Shown: positions 7,065 to 15,094 of the stretch, in pieces | Position numbering within the stretch: the stretch's first letter is position 1 | Layout of the letters: each line of letters begins with the position of its first letter | Notes under the pieces: model-generated | The model's input: the letters and a program-made list of their open reading frames with translations, nothing else | What the model was told of the DNA's origin: nothing | Database searches by the model: none | Origin: JBEATZ01 sp041178545 | Lineage (GTDB): Bacteria > Planctomycetota > UBA1135 > UBA2386 | DNA length: 26,951 nucleotides | Direction of reading: 5' to 3' | Assembly: GCA_041178545.1 (NCBI GenBank) | Contig: JBEGVB010000202.1 | Location: forward strand, 1 to 26,951 | Program-made: the position numbers and the translations under genes

Positions 7065-8546
7065 ATGCATTTCACTTCCGGTCTGCTCTCTCTCGCCGTC
7101 CTCGCCAGCGTGGCCGGCAGCGCCATGGCGCAGAATGACGACTGCGGCGGCGCACTCTCGGTCGCCAACGGGGCCAACGGTCCCTACTCCAACGTGGGGG
7201 CCTCGACCTCCAGCCCGGCGTGGCCCTGCGCCTTGGGTGGTGCCGACGTGTGGTACTCGTACGTGGCACTCGGGTCGGGCAGTCTGACCGTGGACGTGTG
7301 CGGGGCCAGCTACGACAGTGCCCTCGAGATCTTCGACGGTTCGGCTGGTTGTGGCGCGCTCGTGAGCCTGGGGTGCAACGACGACTCCTGCGCCCTGCAG
7401 TCGAACCTCACGGTCGCGGTCACCACGGGCACGCTCTACTACATCCGCGTCGGCGGCTACGCGAGTGCCACGGGGTCCTACACCCTCAACGTCAACGGCC
7501 CTACAGGCGGTGGTACTGGCACCGTCGTGGCGCAGGCGCAGGCCTTCGGGCAGGGTTGCTACCGCACGTCGCGCTCGTTCTACGAGAACTTCGTTTCCGG
7601 CACGCTCGACCTGCAGAACACCGCATTCACCTTGATCAACCAGGGGACGAGTTACGTGGCGCTGCCCTTCGGCAGCTACGTGGCACCCACGGCTGCTGCC
7701 ACCCCGCTCGCACTCGGTGACGACGCCTCGGTCGCCGTCCCGCTGGCTGGCGCGATGCCGTACCCCGGCGGTGTCGCCACCGCCCTCGAGGTGTGCTCCA
7801 ACGGGTTCGTCTCCACCGGCCAGGGCAACGGCACCGGCTTCACGCCCAACGCAAGTGCATGGCTCACCAGCGTCCTGCCCCGCTGGGGCAGCTGGCACGA
7901 CTACAACCCGTCCGTCGCCGGTTCCGGCCAGGTCAAGACCGAGCAGGTTGGCTCGGTGCTCTACATCACCTGGGACGGCGTCTTCGACTACGGCGGGACC
8001 ACGCCCAACACCTGGCAGCTGCAGTTCGACACCGCCTCCGGCAACGTCACCTACGCGTGGCAGGCCATGAGCAACCTCGGCAACGGCCACCTGGTCGGCT
8101 TCGCAGGCGGTGGCACCTCCAACGACCTCGGCAGCATCGACATCTCGGCCCTGCTGCCTGCTACGTTCAGCACCTCGGCCGCAGACAACAACCCGCTCGC
8201 ACTCGCAAGCGGCCGCCCCGTGATCAACACCACGTTCGCGCTGACCACGACCAACGTGCCGGCATCGGCCGCCTTCGCATTCACGATCCTCAGCTTCACG
8301 CAGGTCACCCCTGCGCAGGAGCTCTCGGCCTTCGGCATGCCTGGCTGCTACCAACACGTAGGTTTCGACGTGGTCAACCCTGCCCCGGCCGCGGGTGGCT
8401 CCGCCAGCCTGAACGTCTCCATCCCGAACAACCCAGCACTGGTGAACGTCGTACTCACCAGCCAGTCGCTTGCCTTCGCACCGGGTGTCAACCTGCTCGG
8501 AGCCCTCAGCTCCAACGGCATCCGGCTCTCGATCGGCAACCTGTGA
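7065..8546 (+). CDS. Exported PPC-like protein, first of a tandem pair, 493 aa
   Basis: Signal peptide at residues 1-22 (LLSLAVLASVAGSAMA-Q). Residues about 25-145 resemble a bacterial pre-peptidase C-terminal (PPC)-like beta domain: DVWYSYVA, then D-S-A-L-E-I-F, LGCNDDSC, and YYIRVGGYASATGSYTLNV. A Gly/Thr linker (GPTGGGTGT) leads to a second, about 250-residue domain with CSNGFVSTG, LYITWDGVFDYGGTTPN and HLVGFAGG, and a third C-terminal module ending in SLAFAPGVNLLGALSSNG. Several Cys are conserved with the downstream paralogue, suggesting disulfides outside the cytoplasm. The ATG at 7065 has GGAG 6 nt upstream. The paralogue 8693-10186 follows after a hairpin, indicating tandem duplication. 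No catalytic motif is visible; a surface or secreted binding role is inference. Confidence 0.88.
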   Translation: MHFTSGLLSLAVLASVAGSAMAQNDDCGGALSVANGANGPYSNVGASTSSPAWPCALGGADVWYSYVALGSGSLTVDVCGASYDSALEIFDGSAGCGALVSLGCNDDSCALQSNLTVAVTTGTLYYIRVGGYASATGSYTLNVNGPTGGGTGTVVAQAQAFGQGCYRTSRSFYENFVSGTLDLQNTAFTLINQGTSYVALPFGSYVAPTAAATPLALGDDASVAVPLAGAMPYPGGVATALEVCSNGFVSTGQGNGTGFTPNASAWLTSVLPRWGSWHDYNPSVAGSGQVKTEQVGSVLYITWDGVFDYGGTTPNTWQLQFDTASGNVTYAWQAMSNLGNGHLVGFAGGGTSNDLGSIDISALLPATFSTSAADNNPLALASGRPVINTTFALTTTNVPASAAFAFTILSFTQVTPAQELSAFGMPGCYQHVGFDVVNPAPAAGGSASLNVSIPNNPALVNVVLTSQSLAFAPGVNLLGALSSNGIRLSIGNL

Positions 8547-8578
8547 GCCGGACCCGGTCCCGTTCCCAGTGAGCCTCA

Positions 8579-8611
8579 TGCGCCACGGCAGGCGAAGCCT
8601 GCCGTGGCGCA
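8579..8611. terminator. Perfect 15-bp hairpin between the tandem paralogues
   Basis: TGCGCCACGGCAGGC-gaa-GCCTGCCGTGGCGCA: every base of a 15-bp stem pairs across a GAA triloop, 32 nt after the stop at 8546. There is no T-tract on either strand, so it may terminate, attenuate or stabilise the upstream transcript. It is the strongest hairpin I found in the window. Confidence 0.6.
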
Positions 8612-8692
8612 GTCGTTGCATCCCGCATGTTTCCGTCCCTCCAACCCGAATCTCCTGCCCGTCCCTTCCCAGCACCTTCCGAGTCCATCCCC

Positions 8693-10186
8693 ATGCGATC
8701 ACACCACCTCGTCACCCTCCTCTCTGCCCTCGCACTTGGTTCCTCCGCCCTGGCCCAGGTGGCCAACAACGAGTGCGCGAGCGCCATCGGCGTGAACAGC
8801 GGCGTCAACGGACCCTACTCCAACGTCGGCGCGACCACGTCGGTCCCGGCCTGGCCCTGCGCCAGCGGCGCCAACGACGTCTGGTTCAGCTGCATCGCGC
8901 TGCAGAATGGCACCATGTCCGTCGACCTCTGCACGCTGGCCACGTGGGACACCGCCCTGCAGGTCTTCTCAGGGACCTGTGCCGCGCTCACGAGCCTCGG
9001 CTGCAATGACGACAGTTGCACGACGCAGTCACAGCTCACCAACATTGCCGTGACCGCCGGCACGACCTACTTCATCCGGGTGGGCGGTTACGCAGGGGCG
9101 ACCGGCTCGTTCAGCCTCAACGTCACCGGGCCGATGGCGGCGTCTGCAAACGCTGCTTCCGCGTTCGGCTACGGCGCCGGTTGCTACGACAACAGCCGCA
9201 GCTTCTACGAGCGATTCTACGACTCGTCGTTCCTCGACCTCGCCAACAGTTCGTTCACCCTGGTCAACCTGGGCACCAACTACGCCATGATCCCGAGCAC
9301 GGCCACGTACGTGCCGCCGTCCGCCTCGGCTCAGGTCCTGCAGTGCCTGCCGGACAACGACGAGGGGGAGACCACGGTCTCCCTGCTCCTGCCCATGCCC
9401 TACCCCGGTGGCACCACTTCCTCGCTGGTGGTCTGCTCCAACGGCTACGTGTCCGCGGGTCCCGGCAACCCCGTCAACTTCATCCCGAGCGCCTCGCAGT
9501 GGAACAGCAGTCTCGCGGCGCGGTGGGGCGGCTGGACCGACTACGACGGCATCCCTGCCGCGAGCGGCCGCATCAAGTTCGAGCAGGTCGCCAACATGGT
9601 CTACGTGTCCTGGGACGGCGTGTACCACTGGAACCGCACGACGCCCAACTTCTTCCAGCTGCAGTTCGACAACATCAGCGGCAACGTGAACTTCGTCTGG
9701 GGCGCCATGAGCACCATCGGCCCGGCCCACCTCGTGGGCTTCGGTGCCGCAGGCGGCAGCCGTGACCGCGGCAGCCTTGACGTGTCTGCCCTGGTGCCCA
9801 CCGGCTTCCAGACCGGCATCAACGACGACCTGCCGCTGCGTCTCACCGGTGGTCGCCCGGTGACGAACACCGCCATCAGCATGGTCACCGACCAGATCCC
9901 CGCCACTGCAACGTTGGCGCTCGGCATCCTCAGCTTCACCCAGTACGACCCAGGTCTCGACCTCGCTGCATTCGGCATGGCCGGCTGCCGTCAGTTCGTT
10001 GGATTCGACGCGGTGAGCCTCCTGCTGCCGTCGGGCGGTGCTGCCACCCAGAGCCTCAGCATCCCCAACAACGCAGGCCTGGCCGGGCTGGTCTTTGTCA
10101 GCCAGAGCCTTGCCTTCGTCCCCGGTGTCAACCCGCTGGGTGCCATCGCCTCCAACGGCGTGCGCCTGACCATCGGCACCTTCTGA
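8693..10186 (+). CDS. Exported PPC-like protein, second of a tandem pair, 497 aa
   Basis: A clear paralogue of the gene at 7065 with the same three-part layout. The signal peptide is HLVTLLSALALGSSALA-Q; the frame is open from an ATG at 8627, but 8693 opens directly on the signal sequence and is preferred. The PPC-like domain repeats the neighbour's landmarks (GPYSNVGA, PAWPCASG, DVWF, LGCNDDSC, YFIRVGGYAGATGSF). The middle domain has VCSNGYVSAG, VYVSWDGVYHWNRTTPN and HLVGFGAAGG, and the C-terminus ends in SLAFVPGVNPLGAIASNG. The Cys positions of the PPC part are largely shared, with one extra Cys (WFSCIAL) here. There is no good Shine-Dalgarno; the 15-bp hairpin upstream suggests separate or attenuated expression from the first copy. 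Function unknown, presumably related to the first copy. Confidence 0.88.
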   Translation: MRSHHLVTLLSALALGSSALAQVANNECASAIGVNSGVNGPYSNVGATTSVPAWPCASGANDVWFSCIALQNGTMSVDLCTLATWDTALQVFSGTCAALTSLGCNDDSCTTQSQLTNIAVTAGTTYFIRVGGYAGATGSFSLNVTGPMAASANAASAFGYGAGCYDNSRSFYERFYDSSFLDLANSSFTLVNLGTNYAMIPSTATYVPPSASAQVLQCLPDNDEGETTVSLLLPMPYPGGTTSSLVVCSNGYVSAGPGNPVNFIPSASQWNSSLAARWGGWTDYDGIPAASGRIKFEQVANMVYVSWDGVYHWNRTTPNFFQLQFDNISGNVNFVWGAMSTIGPAHLVGFGAAGGSRDRGSLDVSALVPTGFQTGINDDLPLRLTGGRPVTNTAISMVTDQIPATATLALGILSFTQYDPGLDLAAFGMAGCRQFVGFDAVSLLLPSGGAATQSLSIPNNAGLAGLVFVSQSLAFVPGVNPLGAIASNGVRLTIGTF

Positions 10187-10207
10187 GGGACGCGTGCCGG
10201 CGCCGCC

Positions 10208-11836
10208 TCAGCGTGGCGTCGGCGCGGGCAGCGTGACGCGCTGGCCCGGTTCCAGCAGCACCGGCTCGAGAGGCTGTCCGGGTCGTCTCGCCAACAGCAC
10301 GACCTTGGAGTCACCCAGCACCTCCAACTGGTCGCCCGTGACCACGGCTGCCGTTCCCTCGTCGATCCCGATGCCCATGACCTGCGGGAATCGTTCGACG
10401 AGGGCGGTCAGGTCGCCCATGCGGCGCCGCACGAGGAAGTGCTGGTCGATGGCCACCCCGCGCAGGAACCCGAAGCCTCGGTCGTAGCCCTCGCACCACA
10501 TGTCGGTGTTGCCCAGTGGGTTGCCTCGCACGAGGTGGTCGCCCTGGATGGTGGCACCCGCCGAGCTGCCGCCGACGACGCCGCCCCGCTCCAGCACGCC
10601 GTGGAACGCGGCAACCGCAGGGCTGCCGTCGTAGGCATCGCACAGGCGCCACTGCCGGCCACCGCCGAACCACACCCCCGTGGCCCTGGCGAGCAAGGCA
10701 CTGTCCGCCGCGGTCCACTCCGAGGGGTGGCGGTGGTGGAGGCACGCGACCTCGACAGCGCCGAGCGCCCGCATCCGTGCGACGAGGGCCGGCTCCCGGT
10801 CCGACGGATCGGCCTCGGCGCTGCCCACGTGGACGATGCGTGCTCCCTTGCCGCCTGCGAGCGCCACGAACCGTGCGAGCACGGGCTCCGGCAGCGCGCC
10901 GCCACCGACGACCACGAGGGCACCGTTGCGCACGACGCGCGGTTGCGGGTCGGGCAGCGGCCATGCACCCAGGGTGCGGTTGCGCGCCGCCCGCTGCCAC
11001 GTGGGCAGGTCGACGCCGTCGCCTGCCGCAAGCACCAGCGTGCGTTCCTCGTGGTGGTCGCTGCGGGGCAGCACGAGGAGCGCCTTGCCGCTCCCTGCCA
11101 CCCGGAGGCGTCGCCCCGAGGCGATGACGGCAGTGCCCTCGTCGATGCCGATGCCGAAGCGGCCCGGTGCAAGACCCAGCGCGAGCCTGAGCCGTGGCAA
11201 GCGGTTCCGCTGCTGGAAGTGCTGGTCGACGACGGAATGGGGGACCAGGTCGAACCCGGTGGCCATCTCGGGAGGCTCGCGCCCGCCTGCGATCATGGCG
11301 CGCGACCCGATGGCGGCACCTGCGCTGGTGCCACCGACGATGCCGCCGCGTGCGAGCACGCCGTGAACCGCACGTTCGAAGCGGGTGCCGAGGTAGGCAT
11401 CTGCGATGCGCTGCTGGCTGCCGCCGCCGAACCACACGGCCGTGGCCGCTTCGAGGGGCTTGCAGAAGGTCTCGCTGTCCGCAACCGGGCGATCGCGCGT
11501 GTGGAGCACCGAGACGGTGGCTGTCGTACCGCAGCGTTCGCGCCACAGCTGTTCGAGTGCCGCACGTTCCGCGGGGTCGTCTGCGGTTGCAGACGCCGTG
11601 GGGACCACCACCAGGCGGGCCTGCGCGCCGCCTGCCACCTGCACGAACTCGCGCAGCAGGGATGGGTCCAGCTTGCCGCCGCCCGCGAGGAACACGGTGC
11701 CTTGGACGCCGCGCGGGTCGGGAACCGTGCCGTGATCGGCGGAGGCAGCGCTTGCCGCACTGGCGGCGTCGGCCTGTGCGCAGGCAACCGGGTGGACGAC
11801 GAGCAGCACGAGTGCCGCAAGGACTACTCCGCGCAT
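10208..11836 (-). CDS. Exported double cyanophycinase-like (S51) protein, 542 aa
   Basis: A signal peptide (residues 1-20, hydrophobic VVLAALVLLVV, cut near ACA-Q) precedes two fused copies of a cyanophycinase/peptidase S51 domain, at about residues 45-275 and 300-540. Each copy has the nucleophile elbow (GGTSAGAAI with Ser171; GGSSAGATI with Ser425), a DQHF motif (His206; His466) and GIGIDEGTA (Glu233; Glu493), matching the Ser-His-Glu triad known for cyanophycinase. Ordinary family members have one such domain of roughly 270 residues and act as dimers, so this looks like a covalent pseudo-dimer with both sites apparently intact. Cyanophycinases hydrolyse the Asp-Arg polymer cyanophycin to beta-Asp-Arg dipeptides; no cyanophycin synthetase is in the window, so another isopeptide or an external polymer is possible. 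The gene lies 17 nt downstream of the kinase gene, probably in the same operon. Confidence 0.9.
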   Translation of the reverse strand: MRGVVLAALVLLVVHPVACAQADAASAASAASADHGTVPDPRGVQGTVFLAGGGKLDPSLLREFVQVAGGAQARLVVVPTASATADDPAERAALEQLWRERCGTTATVSVLHTRDRPVADSETFCKPLEAATAVWFGGGSQQRIADAYLGTRFERAVHGVLARGGIVGGTSAGAAIGSRAMIAGGREPPEMATGFDLVPHSVVDQHFQQRNRLPRLRLALGLAPGRFGIGIDEGTAVIASGRRLRVAGSGKALLVLPRSDHHEERTLVLAAGDGVDLPTWQRAARNRTLGAWPLPDPQPRVVRNGALVVVGGGALPEPVLARFVALAGGKGARIVHVGSAEADPSDREPALVARMRALGAVEVACLHHRHPSEWTAADSALLARATGVWFGGGRQWRLCDAYDGSPAVAAFHGVLERGGVVGGSSAGATIQGDHLVRGNPLGNTDMWCEGYDRGFGFLRGVAIDQHFLVRRRMGDLTALVERFPQVMGIGIDEGTAAVVTGDQLEVLGDSKVVLLARRPGQPLEPVLLEPGQRVTLPAPTPR

Positions 11837-11853
11837 CGGGACAGCCTCAGGGG

Positions 11854-14247
11854 TCAGCGTGGCGACGGGCCCAGCTTGGCAACGGCTGCCTCCAGCTCCG
11901 TCAGGACATGCGCGTGGTCCGTGGATCCACGCGCAGCCATCGGCACATCGTCCAGCAGCTTGCGCGTCCAGTCGAGTGCCATCTCGAGCTCGTGTCGTTC
12001 GAGCAGGTCCCCGGCGGACCGTGCGTGTTCCAGGTGGAGCGCTGCCTGCCGCAGCGGGGTGGTCACGGGATCACGCCACGTTGCTGCTTCGCGGATCCGC
12101 GGGACGAAGCGGGCCCACAGCAGCAGCTTGCGGGCGACGCGGTGGGATGCCTCCTGCACGAGGAGGCCTTCGAGCACGCGCACGGCCTCGGCGACCTGGG
12201 ACTGGGCGGTCTCCTCGTCGAGTCCAGGGCCACTCCGGTACACGTGCGAGAGCAGTGCGGCTGCCAGGTCGGCGATGGCTGGCCGCGATCCCGGCTCGTG
12301 CTGGAACCGGGCGCGTCCGCGCCGGACAGCCTCCGCGAGGTGTTGGATGGCGGCTGCGGGGTCGTCCTGCTTGTCGGCGAAGTTCGCCCGCAGACAGTGC
12401 AGTGCGAACCATCCTGCATGGTTCGCGGGGTGGTCGGGGCGCAACTGCTCCAACTCGCGCAGGCAACGTTCCTCCAAGGACAGGACCTCCAGTGCCTCGT
12501 CCAGCAGCCCCCACGTCACGGATCCCTGTGCGAGGCGCTGGCAGCTCCAGAAGAGGTCGTCGATCCTGCGCACGTCGTGCGGGGCCGAGTCCACCAGGCG
12601 CACGAAGGTCGCATGTGCCCCGCGGTAGTGCTTGAGCGCCGCAGGGAAGCCATTGAGGGTGGAGACGGCATCGCCGACACGGACCAGTGCAGTGGCACGT
12701 TCCGAGGTGAGCGCGTCGTCCGGCGGCGAGAGTCGGATTCGTTCGTCGATTGCACCGAGCGCCCTGAGTCTCAGGCGGAGCGCGGCTTCGTGCTCCCCGC
12801 TGTCCATCTGGATGTCGCCGAGCAGTCGCAGCACGTCGTAGACCGTTGCGAGCAGTTCGACGTCTTCGGGACGGACGAGGTGTGCAGCGTCGAGCTCGGT
12901 GAGCAGCTGCTCGAGGACCTCGCGGCGCGCCTCTGCAGCCACAGCAAGCCTGCCCAGCGGTTCCAGCATCCGCACGATGTGCTGTCGCGACTGACGGACG
13001 AACCGGGTGAGGTCGCGTTCCGCCTGGTTCGCAGCATGGACCTGCTGGAACAGTGCGGCCGCCAGGAGGAGCAAGAGGATGCTACCGGAGGCAACCTTCC
13101 AGGGCTCGCGGCGGACCAAGCAGGTGAACCGGTACCAGGAGCCTTGGCTGCGGGCCGAGACCGGCTGCCTTGCCAGAACGCGTTCGAAGTCCAGCCCGAG
13201 GTCGCGGGCGGATGCATGGCGCTGCTCGGGGTCCTTGGCGAGTGCCTTGGACACCACTGCCTCGAGGTCGCCACCCAGGCTCCGGTCGAGGTCCGACAGG
13301 GGAACGGGGGCTGACTCCCGTACGGCGCGGAGGGTGGCCTCCAGCGATCCCGAGGCGTCCGGCACCACGTCCGTACCGCCGAGCAGGCGGTGGGCCACCG
13401 CACCGAGGGAGTACACGTCACTGCGGGTGTCGACGTCCGGGCGGCCGGCAGCCTGTTCCGGGCTCATGTAGGCGGGGGTGCCCACGATCAAGGTCGTCTG
13501 GTCCGGTGCAACCCCGGCGGTCGCATGGGCCAGGCGTGCGATGCCGAAGTCCAGCACGCGTGGTCTCGGGAAGGGACCCGAGGTGTCCACCACGATGTTG
13601 TCCGGTTTCAGGTCGCGGTGGAGCACGCCGCGCTGGTGTGCGGCCTCGACGGCAGAACACAAGTCGCCGAGCAGGCGGATGCGGGTCTGCAGGTCCGGGG
13701 ACGCCCTGCGATCCCAGGCGAGGAGGTTCTCGCCCTCCACCAGTTCCATGACGAGGAACGGGAATCGGTTGCCCTCCAGCTCCAGCACTCCCGCATCGTG
13801 GATCTGGACGATGCCTGGGTGCTGCACCCGTGCCAGTGCCTGCATCTCGGCCCGGAACACCTGCTGGTCGAGGGCCTCGTCCTTGCCACGCAACAGCAGC
13901 TTCAGTGCAACCGGTCGCCTTGGCTGGTCCTGCTCGGCACGGTAGACGACACCCATGGCGCCCACGCCGATCTCCGACTGCACGAGGTAGCGTCCCACCT
14001 GCAGGGGGAACGTGCGGATCGGACGGGATGCTGCGTCGAGGGTGCGGAGCAGGTGGAAGTGCGCGCCGAATGCAGGCTGCTCGAGGTCGATCCCGTGGAC
14101 CTCCTCGTCGCGTGCGAGCAGGCGCATCACCTGCTCCCTCAGCGCAGGGTTGCCAGCGGTGCGCGTCTCGAGTTCCTCCTCGCGCTGCCTGCCGGACAGG
14201 ACCAGCAGCGACTCGAACAGGGCGACGGCCTCGCTTCCGACCCTCAT
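11854..14247 (-). CDS. Transmembrane Ser/Thr protein kinase, 797 aa
   Basis: A Hanks-type kinase. The N-terminal 80 residues are helical. The catalytic domain spans about 85-360 with a Gly-rich loop GVGAMGVVY (94-102), Lys116 in VALKLL, the catalytic loop HRDLKPDN (Asp212), DFG (Asp233) and an activation segment ending GTPAYMSPEQ. All key residues are present, so it should be active. A single membrane helix (about 384-402, ILLLLLAAALF) separates it from a roughly 390-residue Ala/Leu/Glu-rich helical C-terminal part that may hold degenerate TPR-like repeats. With one helix, that part would be on the far side of the membrane. The ATG at 14247 overlaps the sigma-factor stop (ATGA), indicating translational coupling; the cyanophycinase-like gene follows 17 nt downstream. 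Kinase plus ECF sigma pairs are common in planctomycetes; phosphorylation of the sigma factor is a plausible but unproven link. Confidence 0.93.
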   Translation of the reverse strand: MRVGSEAVALFESLLVLSGRQREEELETRTAGNPALREQVMRLLARDEEVHGIDLEQPAFGAHFHLLRTLDAASRPIRTFPLQVGRYLVQSEIGVGAMGVVYRAEQDQPRRPVALKLLLRGKDEALDQQVFRAEMQALARVQHPGIVQIHDAGVLELEGNRFPFLVMELVEGENLLAWDRRASPDLQTRIRLLGDLCSAVEAAHQRGVLHRDLKPDNIVVDTSGPFPRPRVLDFGIARLAHATAGVAPDQTTLIVGTPAYMSPEQAAGRPDVDTRSDVYSLGAVAHRLLGGTDVVPDASGSLEATLRAVRESAPVPLSDLDRSLGGDLEAVVSKALAKDPEQRHASARDLGLDFERVLARQPVSARSQGSWYRFTCLVRREPWKVASGSILLLLLAAALFQQVHAANQAERDLTRFVRQSRQHIVRMLEPLGRLAVAAEARREVLEQLLTELDAAHLVRPEDVELLATVYDVLRLLGDIQMDSGEHEAALRLRLRALGAIDERIRLSPPDDALTSERATALVRVGDAVSTLNGFPAALKHYRGAHATFVRLVDSAPHDVRRIDDLFWSCQRLAQGSVTWGLLDEALEVLSLEERCLRELEQLRPDHPANHAGWFALHCLRANFADKQDDPAAAIQHLAEAVRRGRARFQHEPGSRPAIADLAAALLSHVYRSGPGLDEETAQSQVAEAVRVLEGLLVQEASHRVARKLLLWARFVPRIREAATWRDPVTTPLRQAALHLEHARSAGDLLERHELEMALDWTRKLLDDVPMAARGSTDHAHVLTELEAAVAKLGPSPR

Positions 14248-14816
14248 GACGTCAGCTCCGACTCGCCTCCGGCGAGCGCCTCCCGCAGCCAGGCGCGGGC
14301 ACTGCGCATCGACTCCTGCACGGTGCGGCGGTGGATGCCGAGGACCGCTGCGGTCTCCTCCTCGGAGAGCCCGCCGAAGTGGCGCAGGTCCACGACCTGG
14401 GCATGCCGTGCGCTCACCTGCTCGAGGCCTTCCAGTGCCTCGGCCAGGTCCAGCACCTGCTCGAGGTCGAGCGCAGGGCCGTCGTCCGGGACTTCGCCGA
14501 GGTCGAGTTCTGTACGCCCAGACTTCCGCCGCTGGCGAAGCCGGTGGCGGGCGTGGTCCACCAGCACCCTGCGCATGGCGGTCGCCGCCATGCGCAGGAA
14601 GGCACTGCGGTCATCGGCTCCGGCGGAACCCACCCGGTGCAACTTGAGGTAGGCCTCGTTCACGAGTGCCGTGGGCTGGAGCGTGTGGCCCGCCCGCTCC
14701 CCGCGCAGGAGATGCCCGGCCATGCTGCGCAGCTCCCGGTGGATCGCCTCCCAGAGCGACGGATCGTCCTTCGGCTCCAGGCTCTCGGTGTTCCGTGGTT
14801 CCATCGGCGCGGACAT
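14244..14816 (-). CDS. ECF-type RNA polymerase sigma factor, 190 aa
   Basis: A short sigma-70-family protein with region 2 at about residues 20-95 (HTLQPTALVNEAYLKLHRV, then FLRMAATAMRRVLVDHARHR) and region 4 at about 120-180, whose helix-turn-helix reads LSEEETAAVLGIHRRTVQ. The HTLQPTALVNEAYLKL stretch is typical of the planctomycete/acidobacterial ECF group (TIGR02999-like). The start is uncertain: 14816 gives MSAPMEPRN, and 14804 is the next ATG in frame. The frame stays open far upstream, but that part would read through a perfect hairpin at 14881-14911. The gene overlaps the kinase start by 4 nt (ATGA). It likely directs transcription of a regulon that may include its own operon; no anti-sigma gene is visible, so the kinase is the candidate regulator. 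Confidence 0.88.
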   Translation of the reverse strand: MSAPMEPRNTESLEPKDDPSLWEAIHRELRSMAGHLLRGERAGHTLQPTALVNEAYLKLHRVGSAGADDRSAFLRMAATAMRRVLVDHARHRLRQRRKSGRTELDLGEVPDDGPALDLEQVLDLAEALEGLEQVSARHAQVVDLRHFGGLSEEETAAVLGIHRRTVQESMRSARAWLREALAGGESELTS

Positions 14817-14880
14817 GCTGGTGCCCGAGGTCCGTCCCTGCAACCGGGTGCAGTGGGACCTGCAGGGTGTGAGAAAGGGG

Positions 14881-14911
14881 GGGCTGTCCGACCGCGAGGG
14901 TCGGACAGCCC
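14881..14911. promoter_or_regulatory. Perfect 13-bp hairpin upstream of the sigma-factor gene
   Basis: GGGCTGTCCGACC-gcgag-GGTCGGACAGCCC pairs over 13 bp. On the minus strand it lies 184 nt after the U32 stop (15095) and 64 nt before the sigma start (14816), and is followed by CCCCCTTTC rather than a U-tract. It is either the terminator of the U32 transcript or a leader element of the sigma-kinase operon. The rest of the 278-bp gap 14817-15094 shows no gene. Confidence 0.55.
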
Positions 14912-15094
14912 GGTGCTCCCAACCGCCGCCGCAGTACTTCCTGTCGACCTGCCTCTGGCGGGCGCGGTCCTCGGCCACCCTGCGGTGGTGAGCCTCCTTG
15001 CCATCCCAGCTGGTTGGATGCACCCGCAGCCATGGCGACATCGGCAGCCATCCAGCACATCGCCAGCCGTTGGATTTGTGTGACGGACCTGTCC

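Noticed and set aside
10439..12628. Long plus-strand open frame opposite the double cyanophycinase and kinase genes
   Set aside because: It spans two unrelated real genes on the other strand and shows no domain or plausible start.
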